Positions 1-9,927 of a stretch of 64,000 nt of DNA are shown here, piece by piece. This stretch comes from Bacillus solimangrovi (GTDB lineage: Bacteria; Bacillota; Bacilli; Bacillales; Bacillaceae_N). Position 1 is the stretch's first letter, and each line of letters starts with the position of its first letter. The DNA lies in NCBI RefSeq assembly GCF_001742425.1, contig NZ_MJEH01000033.1, positions 1 through 64,000 of the forward strand. The letters are read 5' to 3'. A program made the position numbers and the translations under genes. The notes beneath the pieces are model-generated. The model saw only the letters and a list, made by a program, of their open reading frames with translations, ran no database searches and was not told the origin of the DNA.

Positions 1-147
1 GATGCTGAAGAAGCAACAACAGAAGAGTTTGAAGAAGCAGTAAAAGCAGCACGTGATGCATATGATGCATTAACAGACGCTCAAAAATTACTAGTAACAG
101 GACTAGATGAACTAGAAGCAGCTGAAGAAACTGAAGCAACTGAATAA
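1..147 (+). CDS. C-terminal end of a surface protein (partial)
   Basis: The reading frame is open from the first base and ends with tandem TAA stops at 145-150. The 48 visible residues are almost all helix-forming and rich in Ala and Glu; they include AYDALTDAQKLLVTGLDEL and end in Glu/Ala/Thr. This kind of segment (ARxAYDALTDxQKxLV) recurs as a helical spacer in secreted SLH and Ig-like surface proteins of Bacillaceae and Paenibacillaceae. Together with the two S-layer-type genes downstream, it suggests another exported surface protein. No anchoring or catalytic domain is visible, so the full function cannot be told. A strong terminator follows at 211-259. Confidence 0.6.
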   Translation, partial: DAEEATTEEFEEAVKAARDAYDALTDAQKLLVTGLDELEAAEETEATE

Positions 148-210
148 TAATTATGTTACTTCTAATAACTAAGGGCAGTTCCTTGGATATGTGAAGTGAA
201 TAAAAATAAG

Positions 211-259
211 GGGCTGACTCATAAGGTTATAATATGACTTTATGGTCAGCCCTTTTTTT
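211..259 (+). terminator. Rho-independent terminator after the partial surface gene
   Basis: An 8-bp perfect stem, GGGCTGAC (211-218) with GTCAGCCC (245-252), is followed by seven T residues. It lies about 65 bases after the stop codon at 147. Confidence 0.85.
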
Positions 260-393
260 AAAAATAATTATAAATATGTATAAAAAACTTAATTGTTCAA
301 AAATAAGTCATTACAATAAAATCAAAGAGTCGGTTTTGTGATGAAACCAAGTGGCTAATTTTAAAGGTAATAACATGAACCAACTGAATCTTC

Positions 394-600
394 CTAATGA
401 AACTGCACATACTGAAACTCCTCTGATTGCAAGTTAGAATGAAAAGATTCTATAACTGCGTTATCCCAACATTTCCCCATCTTCACATACTATTCACTAC
501 GTTATTTTTTCACTTGATGTTAATAAGGATAAGAAGTGTAGACATTCCCTTGATTAGAATTAGAAATGACTTTTTTCGGATTGTCACTTACAGTTAAAGT
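394..600 (-). pseudogene. Degraded IS3-family (IS150 group) transposase fragment
   Basis: On the minus strand a stretch reads QGNVYTSYPY, then, after several stops, KCWDNAVIESFHSNLQSEEF and QYVQF. This matches the conserved end of the IS3-family OrfB integrase core, usually HSDQG-xxYTS, then SRKGNxxDNAxxESF; the last E is the third catalytic DDE residue. Only roughly 60 codons are recognisable and stops interrupt them, so the copy is dead. I could not find the element's ends or its orfA. The bases around it, to 1292, contain no other recognisable gene. Confidence 0.75.
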
Positions 601-1292
601 ATATTTATGCTTGACCACCACAAGAGAAGTTTGTTGGTGATAACAGAGCTTATAAGCTACGATATCATTATTTAATAAATTTAGAATCGTAGACAAAAAG
701 AGAGTTGGTGTTCTAAATTGACGGAACTACGTAATATTTGTTTTTCATTTTTGATTTAGTCATATTTTAGGACAGACTTGTTGAATAAGGTTTGTTGCAA
801 CAGTAATTGGTTTACTATTGTTTTCTTATTTGAGTATTGATTTTCTCTACATTGTAAAAGGTGCTCCTGTTGGATCCGTTGTTCCGCATTTTGATTAAGT
901 CTAATTCCATAATTTTAAATCAGTGTTATTAAAAGTAGAAAGATTCAACTGTCTTAATTAATAGAGTTGACTACTAAATAATGATTTTTTATCTTTAAAA
1001 CTCTAAATACAGTTAAAAAGGATACTTCAATTATTATCTGAATTATTAATATATTACAAATATTAAAGATGTGTCTTATTTATTAATTTAGAGAAATACA
1101 CTTGAAATAAGGTTAAAATGCACATAAAATATAGTTGAAATACAATTATTTACATGTTTATCCTGTTTTTGAAAGATTATTTTTGTTTTTTATTGTAGTA
1201 ATTTAATTATTTTATAGAAAAGCATTAATAGGAATGTTTCTTTGAGGCTTGTCATATTAAAAATGCAGTACATAAGGGAGGAAGAATAAGAG
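600..1292. other. Gene-free, AT-rich stretch upstream of the S-layer gene
   Basis: No convincing open frame, RNA or repeat is visible. The last part must carry the promoter and leader of the S-layer gene at 1293, but I could not choose one promoter with confidence. The gene's ribosome site (GGGAGGAAG, about 1277-1285) is strong. Confidence 0.5.
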
Positions 1293-4200
1293 ATGGCGTA
1301 TCAACCAAAATCTTACCGTAAATTTATAGCAATGACAGTGACAACTGCTGTTGTAGCATCTGCTGTAGCACCTACAGTTAGTGCAGCTCAATTCAGTGAT
1401 GTGAAAGACAATACGTGGTATACAGAGGCAATTGAATATTTAGTAGATAAAGAGGTGATTTCAGGTTATCCTGGTGGTACTTTTAAACCAAATGGAAGCT
1501 TGACTCGTGCAGAAGCTGCGAAAGTTATGGCTCTAACTCTTGGGTTAGATCATGAGGGTGCACCAGATGCTAATTTTCCAGATGTTAAAAGGGGAGAATG
1601 GTTTGCACCTTACGTGTCAGTATTAGTTAATGAAGGGATTATTTCTGGTTTCCCAGATGGTACTTTTAAACCACATCAGACTTTAACACGTGCACAGATG
1701 GCGAAAATGATGGCTGTAGCATATGGTATTGGTGAAGATTCAAGTGTTGACCTTGATTTCGTAGACCTCGGTAATTCTCAGTGGGCCAAAGGTTATATCG
1801 GAGCACTAGTGGAAGCTGATATTGTTCAGGGCTTAGATGCAACACACTACGGACCAACTCAAGAAGTAACTCGTGCTCAAGCTGCACAATTTGTATATAA
1901 GACTGAAGTTGTAAGTGATGTATTGGCTCCAAAGCTAGAAGTTTCAAAACTTCGTTTTAAAGACAGTGAGACGTTAATTGTAACTCTTTCAGAAGCATCC
2001 GAAGAAAAAGTTACAGCTGATAATTTCCGTATCTATGTTGATGGCAAACAAACTGAAGTAGAAGTTGCAGAAGTTGATGATTTAGAAGTATTTCTTACAA
2101 TTGAAGACCTTGATGGTGAAGTTGGTACGATTGAAGTAAATGGAGAAGAGTTAGACTTCGATTTTTCTGAACTTGCAGTAGCGGATGTTCAGACTCCAAA
2201 TCTTCGCCAAATCGCAGTTGTTTTCAACCAAGATGTAACTGGTAACGAAGGTGTGGAAGATAAAGATAACTATACACTAGAAAACTCTAAAGGCAAAGAC
2301 CTTGAAAACCGTGATGGAAAAGATGCTGAAGTTCTTAAGGTTACCGTTCTAGATGGAAACATTGCTATTCTTACACTTAATGATGCAATGGAAAATCAAG
2401 AAGAAGGTAGATTAATTATTGATGAGGCAGTTCTCGGTGAAGAATTAGAGTATGACCTTGAATTCTCTGATTCTACTGTTCCAGAAGTAGAAGATGTTGA
2501 AGTTATTGGGGAGAATGCGGTTAAAATCATTTTTAGTGAGGCAATGGATCATACTTTTAGCAGCAACCCAAAAGATCCAGATTTTACAGATCCAGAATTT
2601 GATGAAGACGTATTTGAAGTAACATCAGAAGATGGAGACAAAACGTATCGTATTAAAAAAGTAAAAGCTGTAGATGCAGGTAAAGAGGCCATCATCGAAG
2701 TAGGCGGTAAGTTTAAAGATGGCGACGAGTTAACGGTTAACATTGATAATGGTCTTGACGATTATGCGGGCTTTTCACTAGTTAAGCAAAGCCATGATAT
2801 TACGGTTGCAGAAGATGATAGCCCAATTGAAGTAGTAGGCTTCCGTAACGCTTTTGAAGATGAAGTTACGCTGATTTTTAATAAGGACATTAAGGAATTC
2901 GATGATGAAAAAGAAGATAAATTATTAGAAAATTTCTATCATACGAATACTAAAAATAGGGCGAAAAGTGTTGAACTTGACGGCAATGAATTAACACTTT
3001 ATTTTGATGAAGATGAAGAGCTTCCAGATGGTACGGCTTATATTTACATTGATGGTGAAGCACTTACAGATTATTGGGGTAATGAAAATGAACAAACGAT
3101 TCGATACGCAGTAGAAGTATCAGTAGATGAGCAAGCTCCACGTGTTGATGGTGATATTGATGCCATCGTAGATAAATTGACAGTAGAATTCGATGAAGAA
3201 CTTGATGAGGATTCTGCAGAAGATAAAGATAACTATACGATCCTCGATGAAGATGGTGACGAACTAGAAGATACTGAGATTAGCTCAATCAATCTAAGCT
3301 CTGACGAGACAACTGTAGTTATTAAATTGAAAGGTGATGACCTTTCTGGTGCAGGTAAATATACGTTAGTGATCGATGGTGTTGAAGACAAGCAAGGTAA
3401 TGCAACAGATGACCTTGAACAAGAATTTGAAGTTGATGTTGAGGATGACCTTGATCTTGATAAAGTAATTAATGAGGAAGCAACTCTTTATGTGGATAGA
3501 GAAGATGATGACGAAACAGAATTCACGATTCTAATTAATTTTGATCGAAAAATGACAGTCGGTGAAAGTAAGTATGCGATCGACAATTTATCAAACTACT
3601 CAGTAAAGTATGATAGAAAAGCATATACTCTTGACGAACTTGATGACAAAGATGCTTTTGATGTAGCAATTGATATAATCAATGATGAAGAAGTAGAAAT
3701 CAAGATTACTGCAGAACATGATGAACTTAAAGAAAAAGAAGAAATTTGGAAAGGTGGAATTGATTTCACGATTCTTCGTGTGAAAGATGCAAATGGTGAT
3801 CTTTCAGAAGATGCATATGCTAATAAAGAATTACCTGACGCAGACATTAAAGGTAAACTTAAAATAGAAGATCTTGAGTTAACTGAAACGGACAAAATTG
3901 TATTCAAATTCAATAAACGTGTTGATGATTGGGAAGACGATAACTTCGTTTTAAAAACGAAAGAAGGTTTGCTTGGTCAAGGTGATTTAGATGATTATTC
4001 TTATGATATCGATTTAGATGATGATGATAAAACGGTAACATTCACATTAGATGAAGATGTTGCCTCAGACGCTACAATTAATAAAAATCCAATTATATTA
4101 GTTGTTGAGGAACGATCGAAGGATAACACTGTAACAGCATACGGAGAAACTTTATTTAGTGAAGATGATTATGAAGAAGATGCTAAGCTTGGGAAATTTA

Positions 4201-5318
4201 TAGTTGATGTAGAAGATAAAGTAGCGCCTACGTATGATGATGAGTATTATGAGGATAAAAATGATAAGAATAATGATGGTTATGAAGACGAATATAAAGT
4301 CGAAGTAGATGAAGAAGATAATATCTATCGCATTACGTTAGGTTTCACTGAAGATATTAAGGGCGAAGCAGACAAAATTGCGACAACTCTTGAAATTGAG
4401 AGTGATGGTGATACAGTTGTTTTTGAAGAAGATGTTCTAATTGCTGATGAGCAATACAACATTGAGGTTAAAGATGATATGCTAATCATCACGATTAAAG
4501 ATAGCAACACTTCTGATGTTGATATTAAATTCGAGGAAAACAATAAGTTTACTGATAAAAAGGATAACAAAGTACTTGATTTTGATGTAAGTATTGATCT
4601 TGATGAAGCGAAAGCATTTGATTATGTTGTTGATGAACCAGGTGGAGGAGAAACAACGCCAGGAGGAGCAGACGAGACGAAACCAAGTGAAGTAGACGAG
4701 ACAAAACCAGGTGAAATAGACGAGACAAAACCAAGTGAAACAGACGAGACGAAACCAAGTGAAACAGACGAGACAAAACCAAGTGAAGTAGACGGAACGA
4801 AACCAAGTGAAACAGACGAGACGAAACCAAGTGAAGTAGACGGAACGAAACCAAGTGAAATAGACGAGACAAAACCAAGTGAAGTAGACCCAACTGTATC
4901 AGGTGGAGAAGCTGGTGTGGTAGTAGCTCAGTATAATGATAAGTACTTTGAGGGAAATAATGGTGGAAATGAAGCTGGCTATAAAGTAGAAGCAGATGAA
5001 GCTGAGAGTATTTATCGCATTACGTTGGGCTTTACTGAAGATATCAAAGGTGAAGCACGCGATATTGCTGCAACTCTTAATATTAAGAGTAATGGTGATA
5101 CAGTTGGCTTTGTGGAAGGTGGTCTTACTGCTGATGAGCAGTATAACATTGAAATTGAGGGTGATAAGCTAATCATTACGATTAAAGATAGTGACACTTC
5201 AGATGTATTAATTTCATTCAAAGAAAACAGTGAATTAACTGATGAATTGGCTAATAAGGTGAGTAGTTTTGAATTGGGTATTAATTTAAAAGAAGCTATA
5301 ATTGCTGATACATTATAA
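1293..5318 (+). CDS. Large acidic S-layer-type protein with three SLH domains
   Basis: A 1341-residue secreted structural protein, probably a main S-layer or S-layer-associated protein. A signal peptide (about residues 1-31, cleaved near VSAAQ) is followed by three SLH domains at about 31-86, 90-147 and 152-208; these bind pyruvylated secondary cell-wall polymer in other Bacillaceae. The rest is a chain of beta-rich, Ig/Big-like modules, extremely rich in Asp and Glu. Near the C-terminus nine tandem octapeptides of DETKPSE type (bases 4671-4886) separate two copies of one roughly 120-residue module (about 4233-4614 and 4933-5307). ATG 1293 follows a strong GGGAGG site. SecA2 and SlaP encoded at 52-55 kb could export it, by analogy with Bacillus anthracis. 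The S-layer class is clear; the identity of the subunit is not. Confidence 0.85.
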   Translation: MAYQPKSYRKFIAMTVTTAVVASAVAPTVSAAQFSDVKDNTWYTEAIEYLVDKEVISGYPGGTFKPNGSLTRAEAAKVMALTLGLDHEGAPDANFPDVKRGEWFAPYVSVLVNEGIISGFPDGTFKPHQTLTRAQMAKMMAVAYGIGEDSSVDLDFVDLGNSQWAKGYIGALVEADIVQGLDATHYGPTQEVTRAQAAQFVYKTEVVSDVLAPKLEVSKLRFKDSETLIVTLSEASEEKVTADNFRIYVDGKQTEVEVAEVDDLEVFLTIEDLDGEVGTIEVNGEELDFDFSELAVADVQTPNLRQIAVVFNQDVTGNEGVEDKDNYTLENSKGKDLENRDGKDAEVLKVTVLDGNIAILTLNDAMENQEEGRLIIDEAVLGEELEYDLEFSDSTVPEVEDVEVIGENAVKIIFSEAMDHTFSSNPKDPDFTDPEFDEDVFEVTSEDGDKTYRIKKVKAVDAGKEAIIEVGGKFKDGDELTVNIDNGLDDYAGFSLVKQSHDITVAEDDSPIEVVGFRNAFEDEVTLIFNKDIKEFDDEKEDKLLENFYHTNTKNRAKSVELDGNELTLYFDEDEELPDGTAYIYIDGEALTDYWGNENEQTIRYAVEVSVDEQAPRVDGDIDAIVDKLTVEFDEELDEDSAEDKDNYTILDEDGDELEDTEISSINLSSDETTVVIKLKGDDLSGAGKYTLVIDGVEDKQGNATDDLEQEFEVDVEDDLDLDKVINEEATLYVDREDDDETEFTILINFDRKMTVGESKYAIDNLSNYSVKYDRKAYTLDELDDKDAFDVAIDIINDEEVEIKITAEHDELKEKEEIWKGGIDFTILRVKDANGDLSEDAYANKELPDADIKGKLKIEDLELTETDKIVFKFNKRVDDWEDDNFVLKTKEGLLGQGDLDDYSYDIDLDDDDKTVTFTLDEDVASDATINKNPIILVVEERSKDNTVTAYGETLFSEDDYEEDAKLGKFIVDVEDKVAPTYDDEYYEDKNDKNNDGYEDEYKVEVDEEDNIYRITLGFTEDIKGEADKIATTLEIESDGDTVVFEEDVLIADEQYNIEVKDDMLIITIKDSNTSDVDIKFEENNKFTDKKDNKVLDFDVSIDLDEAKAFDYVVDEPGGGETTPGGADETKPSEVDETKPGEIDETKPSETDETKPSETDETKPSEVDGTKPSETDETKPSEVDGTKPSEIDETKPSEVDPTVSGGEAGVVVAQYNDKYFEGNNGGNEAGYKVEADEAESIYRITLGFTEDIKGEARDIAATLNIKSNGDTVGFVEGGLTADEQYNIEIEGDKLIITIKDSDTSDVLISFKENSELTDELANKVSSFELGINLKEAIIADTL
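4671..4886 (+). repeat. Nine tandem 24-bp repeats coding DETKPSE(V/T/I)
   Basis: Nine direct 24-bp units encode DETKPSEx, with small variants such as DGTKPSE and DETKPGE. They form an acidic, proline-containing, probably extended hinge between the two copies of the C-terminal module. The copy number is likely to vary between strains through slippage; that is inference. Confidence 0.9.
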
Positions 5319-6722
5319 GTTAAATTTGATGGATCATAATGACATCTAAACTGGAAAAGGCGGAAGTTTAGGTGAGCAATTGTAAATGACAGTAAAATTT
5401 GAATGGAATGTTTGTTAATAGGTATTTGAAATAGTGAGGAGGGCGAACGAAATTTTAGTTGGCTCTCCTTTGGTATTAAAAATTAAAATGGATTTTGTTA
5501 GACATTTATATACTATGGTGTTTATTCAGGTGATATTTTGTGGATTTTTATTCAAATAGATTATTCAGAGGGATTATAGATTAATATTTTTACTACTCTT
5601 TTTGATGCGAATGTAATTTTACTACACTTTGAGTATCATTAGTGAGGAATTAATTAATAGCTAGAAGTTTCATTGGTAAGAGTAATATGTATTATAAATG
5701 AAAGTTTTGCAAATTAGAATTCACGCTAATCAGCTAACAAAGAGAAACTTAGGTTACGAATGGTTATGTCTTTGCTATATTTTAATAAGATCAACCTTAT
5801 TCATTTCTGAATTTAGTTCGGTTGTTTTCTTATTAGATTAAGAGAAAAAATTATAATGCAACTATTTTACTAGAGTTGCATTCATTAGAATTTGACTCAT
5901 AGACACATTAAAGGTGATTTATGGTTTTATTTTAGGTGAAGAGAAACCCTCTTATATAATGATACAGAACCAATCCAATTCATCACGCAGGATATACATA
6001 TGGATAATATTTTGCGAAAAAGCCCCTTTTAAAATTAGCTTTTTTTCTTAAATCACCACTTTTTAAAATAAACTTTAAAATATTAGGATTATGTTGATAT
6101 ACAAAAAAAGTTATTGGCAAAATTGTTTCCTAATTTGTTTTTTGTAGATTTACTAAAGGTTAAATGGCCATTGTCTTTTCAATGAATAACTACACAAAGA
6201 TATTTAGGTTGATTCTATCGATTTTTCTGAGTTTCCTTAAAGTTCTTTTTAAACAAGTAAAAAGACTGTCAAAATTCAAGAGAAAAACTTTGGATACCAA
6301 TAGACATTATTGATTGATGAAAAATATTAATAAGGAAATGAAAATTAGGTTTTTTCTATTAAGTTTTTTTCGCGCTGAATCTGTAAAAATAATTTTAATA
6401 ACTAATACCAGTGATCTTTTTTAAAAAGTTAGATCATTATTATAATAGAAAGATATTTATATTTGTCAGTGAAGTGTTACTGTAACGTATAATTAGAAGA
6501 AATCTTGAACAAATAGCAAAAATATGAATTTCATAGAGAAATTTTATCCAAAATATGTTTTAATAGTTATATTGATTATCCTAAACTGTGGCGTCTACAG
6601 AATTAATTACATCAAACACTGATATTCAACAAGAAAAAGAGTAAACTAGTAGCTCTAGAGTAAGGTTTTGAGATTCATTTCTTATTGGTTGATTTATAAT
6701 TTTATATAATGGGGGTAAAGTA
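5319..6722. other. 1.4-kb gene-free stretch between the two S-layer genes
   Basis: Very AT-rich, with stops in all frames and no recognisable gene. A hairpin at 5438-5468 (GGAGGGC with GCTCTCC, one G-U pair) lies about 120 bases past the stop and may end the upstream transcript, though its T tract is poor. A second hairpin, AATGCAACT/AGTTGCATT at 5855-5882, has no obvious role. The distal end must contain the promoter and leader of the gene at 6723. Confidence 0.5.
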
Positions 6723-8936
6723 ATGAAGAAGAATAACAAATATTTTGTTGCTACAGCAACTACTGCAGCATTAGTTGCTAGTGCAGTTTCACCAACAGCT
6801 GGTGTACAGGCAGCTAGTATGTTTAACGATGTTAAGCAGGGTTCTTATTATGAAAGTGCAATTAATGATTTAGTGAGTAAGGGGATAATTAAAGGTTATG
6901 AAGATGGTACATTTAAACCGAATGTAGCAATCACTCGTGCGGAAATAGCAAAAGTATTAGCGAATGATCTTGATTTAGATCTATCAGTTAATAGCAATAA
7001 ATTCAAAGACGTTAGCGCAGATGCTTGGTATTCGTCAGCTGTTAATGCATTAGCGAATGCAAATATCATTAGTGGGTATGAAGATGGAACTTTCAAACCA
7101 ACTGAAAATGTTACACGTGCTGAATTAGCAAGTATGCTTGTGCGTGCATATAATATTTCTGGGAATGGAAACACACCATTTGCTGATGTAAAGGAAGGTA
7201 GCTGGTATGCGGATGCAGTAGCTGCTCTTTATAACAATTCCCTAACTTCAGGTAGAACTGCAGATAGTTATGCTCCAGGTGAATCTGTAACTCGTGGTGA
7301 AGTAGCGGTATTTGTGAATCGTATGAATGTGTTTGTTGAAAATGCTAAAACTTCAGTAGTGGAAGCAATTAATGCTGAAACGGTTGTTATTGATGGTGTA
7401 ACGTATTCAGTTTCTGAAAATGTAAAGGGTATCCTTTCTGCTGCAAATGCTAAAGTTTTAGAAAATGCCGGAATTGAGTTTGAAGAAGTAGATGGCGTCA
7501 TTAATAAGATTACATACCTTTCAGTTAATGCAAGTGGTCAGCCGTCTGAAGAAGAATTTAGTGGTAACCTTGTATTAGATGGACAAGATGCAGTAATTGA
7601 AGGTCAATTAGTTGTAAATAATGACTATATTACGATTAAGAATGTTACTGTTGAAGGTAACTTTAAGATTACTGAGGGACTAGAAAATGACTTTTATTCA
7701 GATAATTTGACAATTAGTGGAACAACAGTTATCAATGGTGGCGATGATAATACTGTAGTTTTCAATAACAGTAAATTAGCAGATGTTGAAATTAATAAGG
7801 TTAATGTTCGAGTGGAACCACGAGGTAAAACGTCAGTTGTTGAGATTACATTGAATAGTGATGCTGTTGTTGCAGCGGATAAAGGTGTTGTGATTCCGAA
7901 GGTAACGATTAGTGAAGGTGCTGTTCATGTAGATATTAATGGTACTGTAGAGACTGTAGAAGTTAATAATAATGATGAAATTGTATTAAAAGGTAATGTA
8001 AATATTAAAGAATTAAAAGTAACAACTGGTACTAGCCTTTCACTTGAGTCAAAAGGAAGTATTGATAAAGTTGAAGTTGAAAGCGGCACAAAACTTACTC
8101 TTGGTAAGCAAACAAAAGTAGCTGACCTAAAACTTCCTGAGGGTTCAAAAGCAGAGGATGTAATTGAAAATTACGATAAAGTAAATGATCAAATCAAAAA
8201 GATTGATGGTAAGACAAATAAAGATGCAACTAGCGGTGGATCATCAGGTGGATCAGGAGGATCTGGTGGTGGTTCAAGTACATCTGACAAGGATGCACCA
8301 GAACTTGGGGTAGTAACGACGACACTTGGTAGTGGGTCATTAGAAGCAGATTTAAGCGGTAAAACAGGTTCGGAAATTACGATTACTTCAAATGTGGAAT
8401 TCCAGTTAGAAGATGGGAAATTAGTTGTGGTTGATGATGGAACTATCGGGGAGAAAGAACTAGTCACACTAACATCTTCAGAAAAGTTAGATGACGTAAC
8501 TGTGACTTATGGTGATCATGATCCTGTAACTGTAGATTTTGATGGGGAAATTAATGCTTACATCTCTACTGACAGCGAGATTAGCGTACCTTTACCACCG
8601 ATGTTTAGAGATAAGAACAGAGAAGAAATCACATTAGGTGATGTTGATTTGACAAGCGGTACTTTTACAGCAGTTGTAACAGATAAGAATTTGGACAAAA
8701 ATGATGTTGAAGTGAGAGTATCTGAGAAACCAGATGATTCAATTTTGCCTAATGTTGTTGGTCATATGAGTTATCAAGGTTCAGGTAAGTGGGAGTTTGT
8801 GTTAGATGAACAAATTGCAGATGGTACGTATGAGGTTCTAAGAGGAGAATATATATTCAAAGCAGAATTTAAAGATACAAAAGGTAATAAATTAACATTG
8901 GAGCTTGCGTTTGATATAGCTGCACCTCAAAAGTAA
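6723..8936 (+). CDS. SLH-domain surface protein with repetitive beta region
   Basis: A 737-residue exported protein. The signal peptide (about 1-31, ending GVQAAS) is followed by three SLH domains at about 31-90, 91-150 and 155-208 (DVKQGSYYESAINDL; SGYEDGTFKPTENVTRAE). Next is a region of short alternating repeats, about residues 255-480 (for example LVLDGQDAVIEGQLVVNND), which looks like a right-handed beta-helix. A Gly/Ser linker (GGSSGGSGGSGGGSS, near 510-525) leads to a C-terminal beta domain of about 210 residues. No catalytic motif is visible. It is likely a second wall-anchored, S-layer-associated protein using the same polymer anchor as the protein at 1293. ATG 6723 is preceded by GGGGG at about 6712-6716. 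Confidence 0.85.
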   Translation: MKKNNKYFVATATTAALVASAVSPTAGVQAASMFNDVKQGSYYESAINDLVSKGIIKGYEDGTFKPNVAITRAEIAKVLANDLDLDLSVNSNKFKDVSADAWYSSAVNALANANIISGYEDGTFKPTENVTRAELASMLVRAYNISGNGNTPFADVKEGSWYADAVAALYNNSLTSGRTADSYAPGESVTRGEVAVFVNRMNVFVENAKTSVVEAINAETVVIDGVTYSVSENVKGILSAANAKVLENAGIEFEEVDGVINKITYLSVNASGQPSEEEFSGNLVLDGQDAVIEGQLVVNNDYITIKNVTVEGNFKITEGLENDFYSDNLTISGTTVINGGDDNTVVFNNSKLADVEINKVNVRVEPRGKTSVVEITLNSDAVVAADKGVVIPKVTISEGAVHVDINGTVETVEVNNNDEIVLKGNVNIKELKVTTGTSLSLESKGSIDKVEVESGTKLTLGKQTKVADLKLPEGSKAEDVIENYDKVNDQIKKIDGKTNKDATSGGSSGGSGGSGGGSSTSDKDAPELGVVTTTLGSGSLEADLSGKTGSEITITSNVEFQLEDGKLVVVDDGTIGEKELVTLTSSEKLDDVTVTYGDHDPVTVDFDGEINAYISTDSEISVPLPPMFRDKNREEITLGDVDLTSGTFTAVVTDKNLDKNDVEVRVSEKPDDSILPNVVGHMSYQGSGKWEFVLDEQIADGTYEVLRGEYIFKAEFKDTKGNKLTLELAFDIAAPQK

Positions 8937-8945
8937 ACAAAGTGT

Positions 8946-8977
8946 AAAGCAATTTATCCTCGAGGATAAATTGCTTT
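8946..8977 (+). terminator. Terminator after the second SLH gene
   Basis: AAAGCAATTTATCC (8946-8959) pairs with GGATAAATTGCTTT (8964-8977), a 14-bp perfect stem, followed by a short T-rich tail (CTCTTTG). Confidence 0.8.
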
Positions 8978-9186
8978 CTCTTTGTATCAGTTATCTATCA
9001 GTTTAGGGGAATAACATTACATATATATTGTTTAGGTATATATATTTTTGATAAAAAAATATATAACAGATCAATATTCGACATTTTCGATTAAATTTTG
9101 AAAATGAAATATTAATAAAGTGTGGAAATGTGTTACAATTAAAAACATACAATTTTACGGAAAAATGGGATGTTGGGGGAGCAAAA

Positions 9187-9927
9187 ATGGAAGAAACAAT
9201 CAGTCTAAAAGAACTCTTTGATACTCTAAAGAAAAGAATATGGATCATTCTATTGATTGCTATAATACCTGTGATAATAAGTACTGTTCTTAGTTTCTAT
9301 GTTATAACACCAATTTATAAAACTTCGACTCAAATTCTAGTGAATCAAAATAATGGTGACCAACAAACTACATCAGGTGATATTCGTACTAATCTTGAAC
9401 TTATTAATACATATAATGTTATTATTAAGAGTCCAGCAATTTTAGATAAAGTTGTTGAAGAACTAGATTTAACTTCTTCTGTCGGAAAATTAAATAGTCA
9501 AATAAACGTGCAAAGCGAGAAAAACTCTCAAGTAGTTTCTATAGCGGTAGAGGATCCGAATCCAGAAATGGCTGTGAAGATTGCCAATACCACTGCGGAA
9601 GTATTTCAACGCGAAATAGTGAAAATAATGAATGTAAATAATGTAAGCATTCTTGCTTATGCGGATTTTGATGAAAACCCATCACCTATTAAGCCTCAAC
9701 CTTTACTAAATATCGCAATTGCTCTCGTTGTAGGATTAATGATTGGTGTAGGGGTTGCATTCTTACTTGAGTACTTGGATAACTCTATTAAGAGCGAACA
9801 AGATGTGGAAAATATTTTAGGTTTACCAGTGTTGGGTGTCATTACTACGATGGAAAAAGAAGAGAAGCTGAAGAGAAATCAAATGCATAAAGTTGATGTA
9901 GTTAGAGGTGAATCTGTTGGCTCGTAA
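9187..9927 (+). CDS. Chain-length regulator / kinase activator (Wzz, CapA/YwqC type)
   Basis: A 246-residue membrane protein that sets polysaccharide chain length and switches on the partner tyrosine kinase. Two membrane segments at about residues 18-40 and 175-197 flank an extracytoplasmic loop; a proline-rich stretch (PSPIKPQPLL) precedes the second segment, as in Wzz proteins. The cytoplasmic tail (about residues 198-246) would contact the kinase. I chose ATG 9187, just after GGGGGA, rather than the upstream TTG at 9130, because METISLKEL-like starts are typical. It overlaps the kinase gene by 11 bases, implying translational coupling. It opens the capsule regulatory trio of 9187-12044. 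Confidence 0.88.
   Translation: MEETISLKELFDTLKKRIWIILLIAIIPVIISTVLSFYVITPIYKTSTQILVNQNNGDQQTTSGDIRTNLELINTYNVIIKSPAILDKVVEELDLTSSVGKLNSQINVQSEKNSQVVSIAVEDPNPEMAVKIANTTAEVFQREIVKIMNVNNVSILAYADFDENPSPIKPQPLLNIAIALVVGLMIGVGVAFLLEYLDNSIKSEQDVENILGLPVLGVITTMEKEEKLKRNQMHKVDVVRGESVGS

Noticed and set aside
4671-4886. CRISPR-like spaced repeat
   Set aside because: The 24-bp units are directly adjacent without spacers and are in frame within a gene, so they are coding tandem repeats.
4549-4893. Minus-strand open frame with LFHLVSSRL repeats
   Set aside because: It is the antisense of the DETKPSE-coding repeats in the S-layer gene and has no ribosome site.
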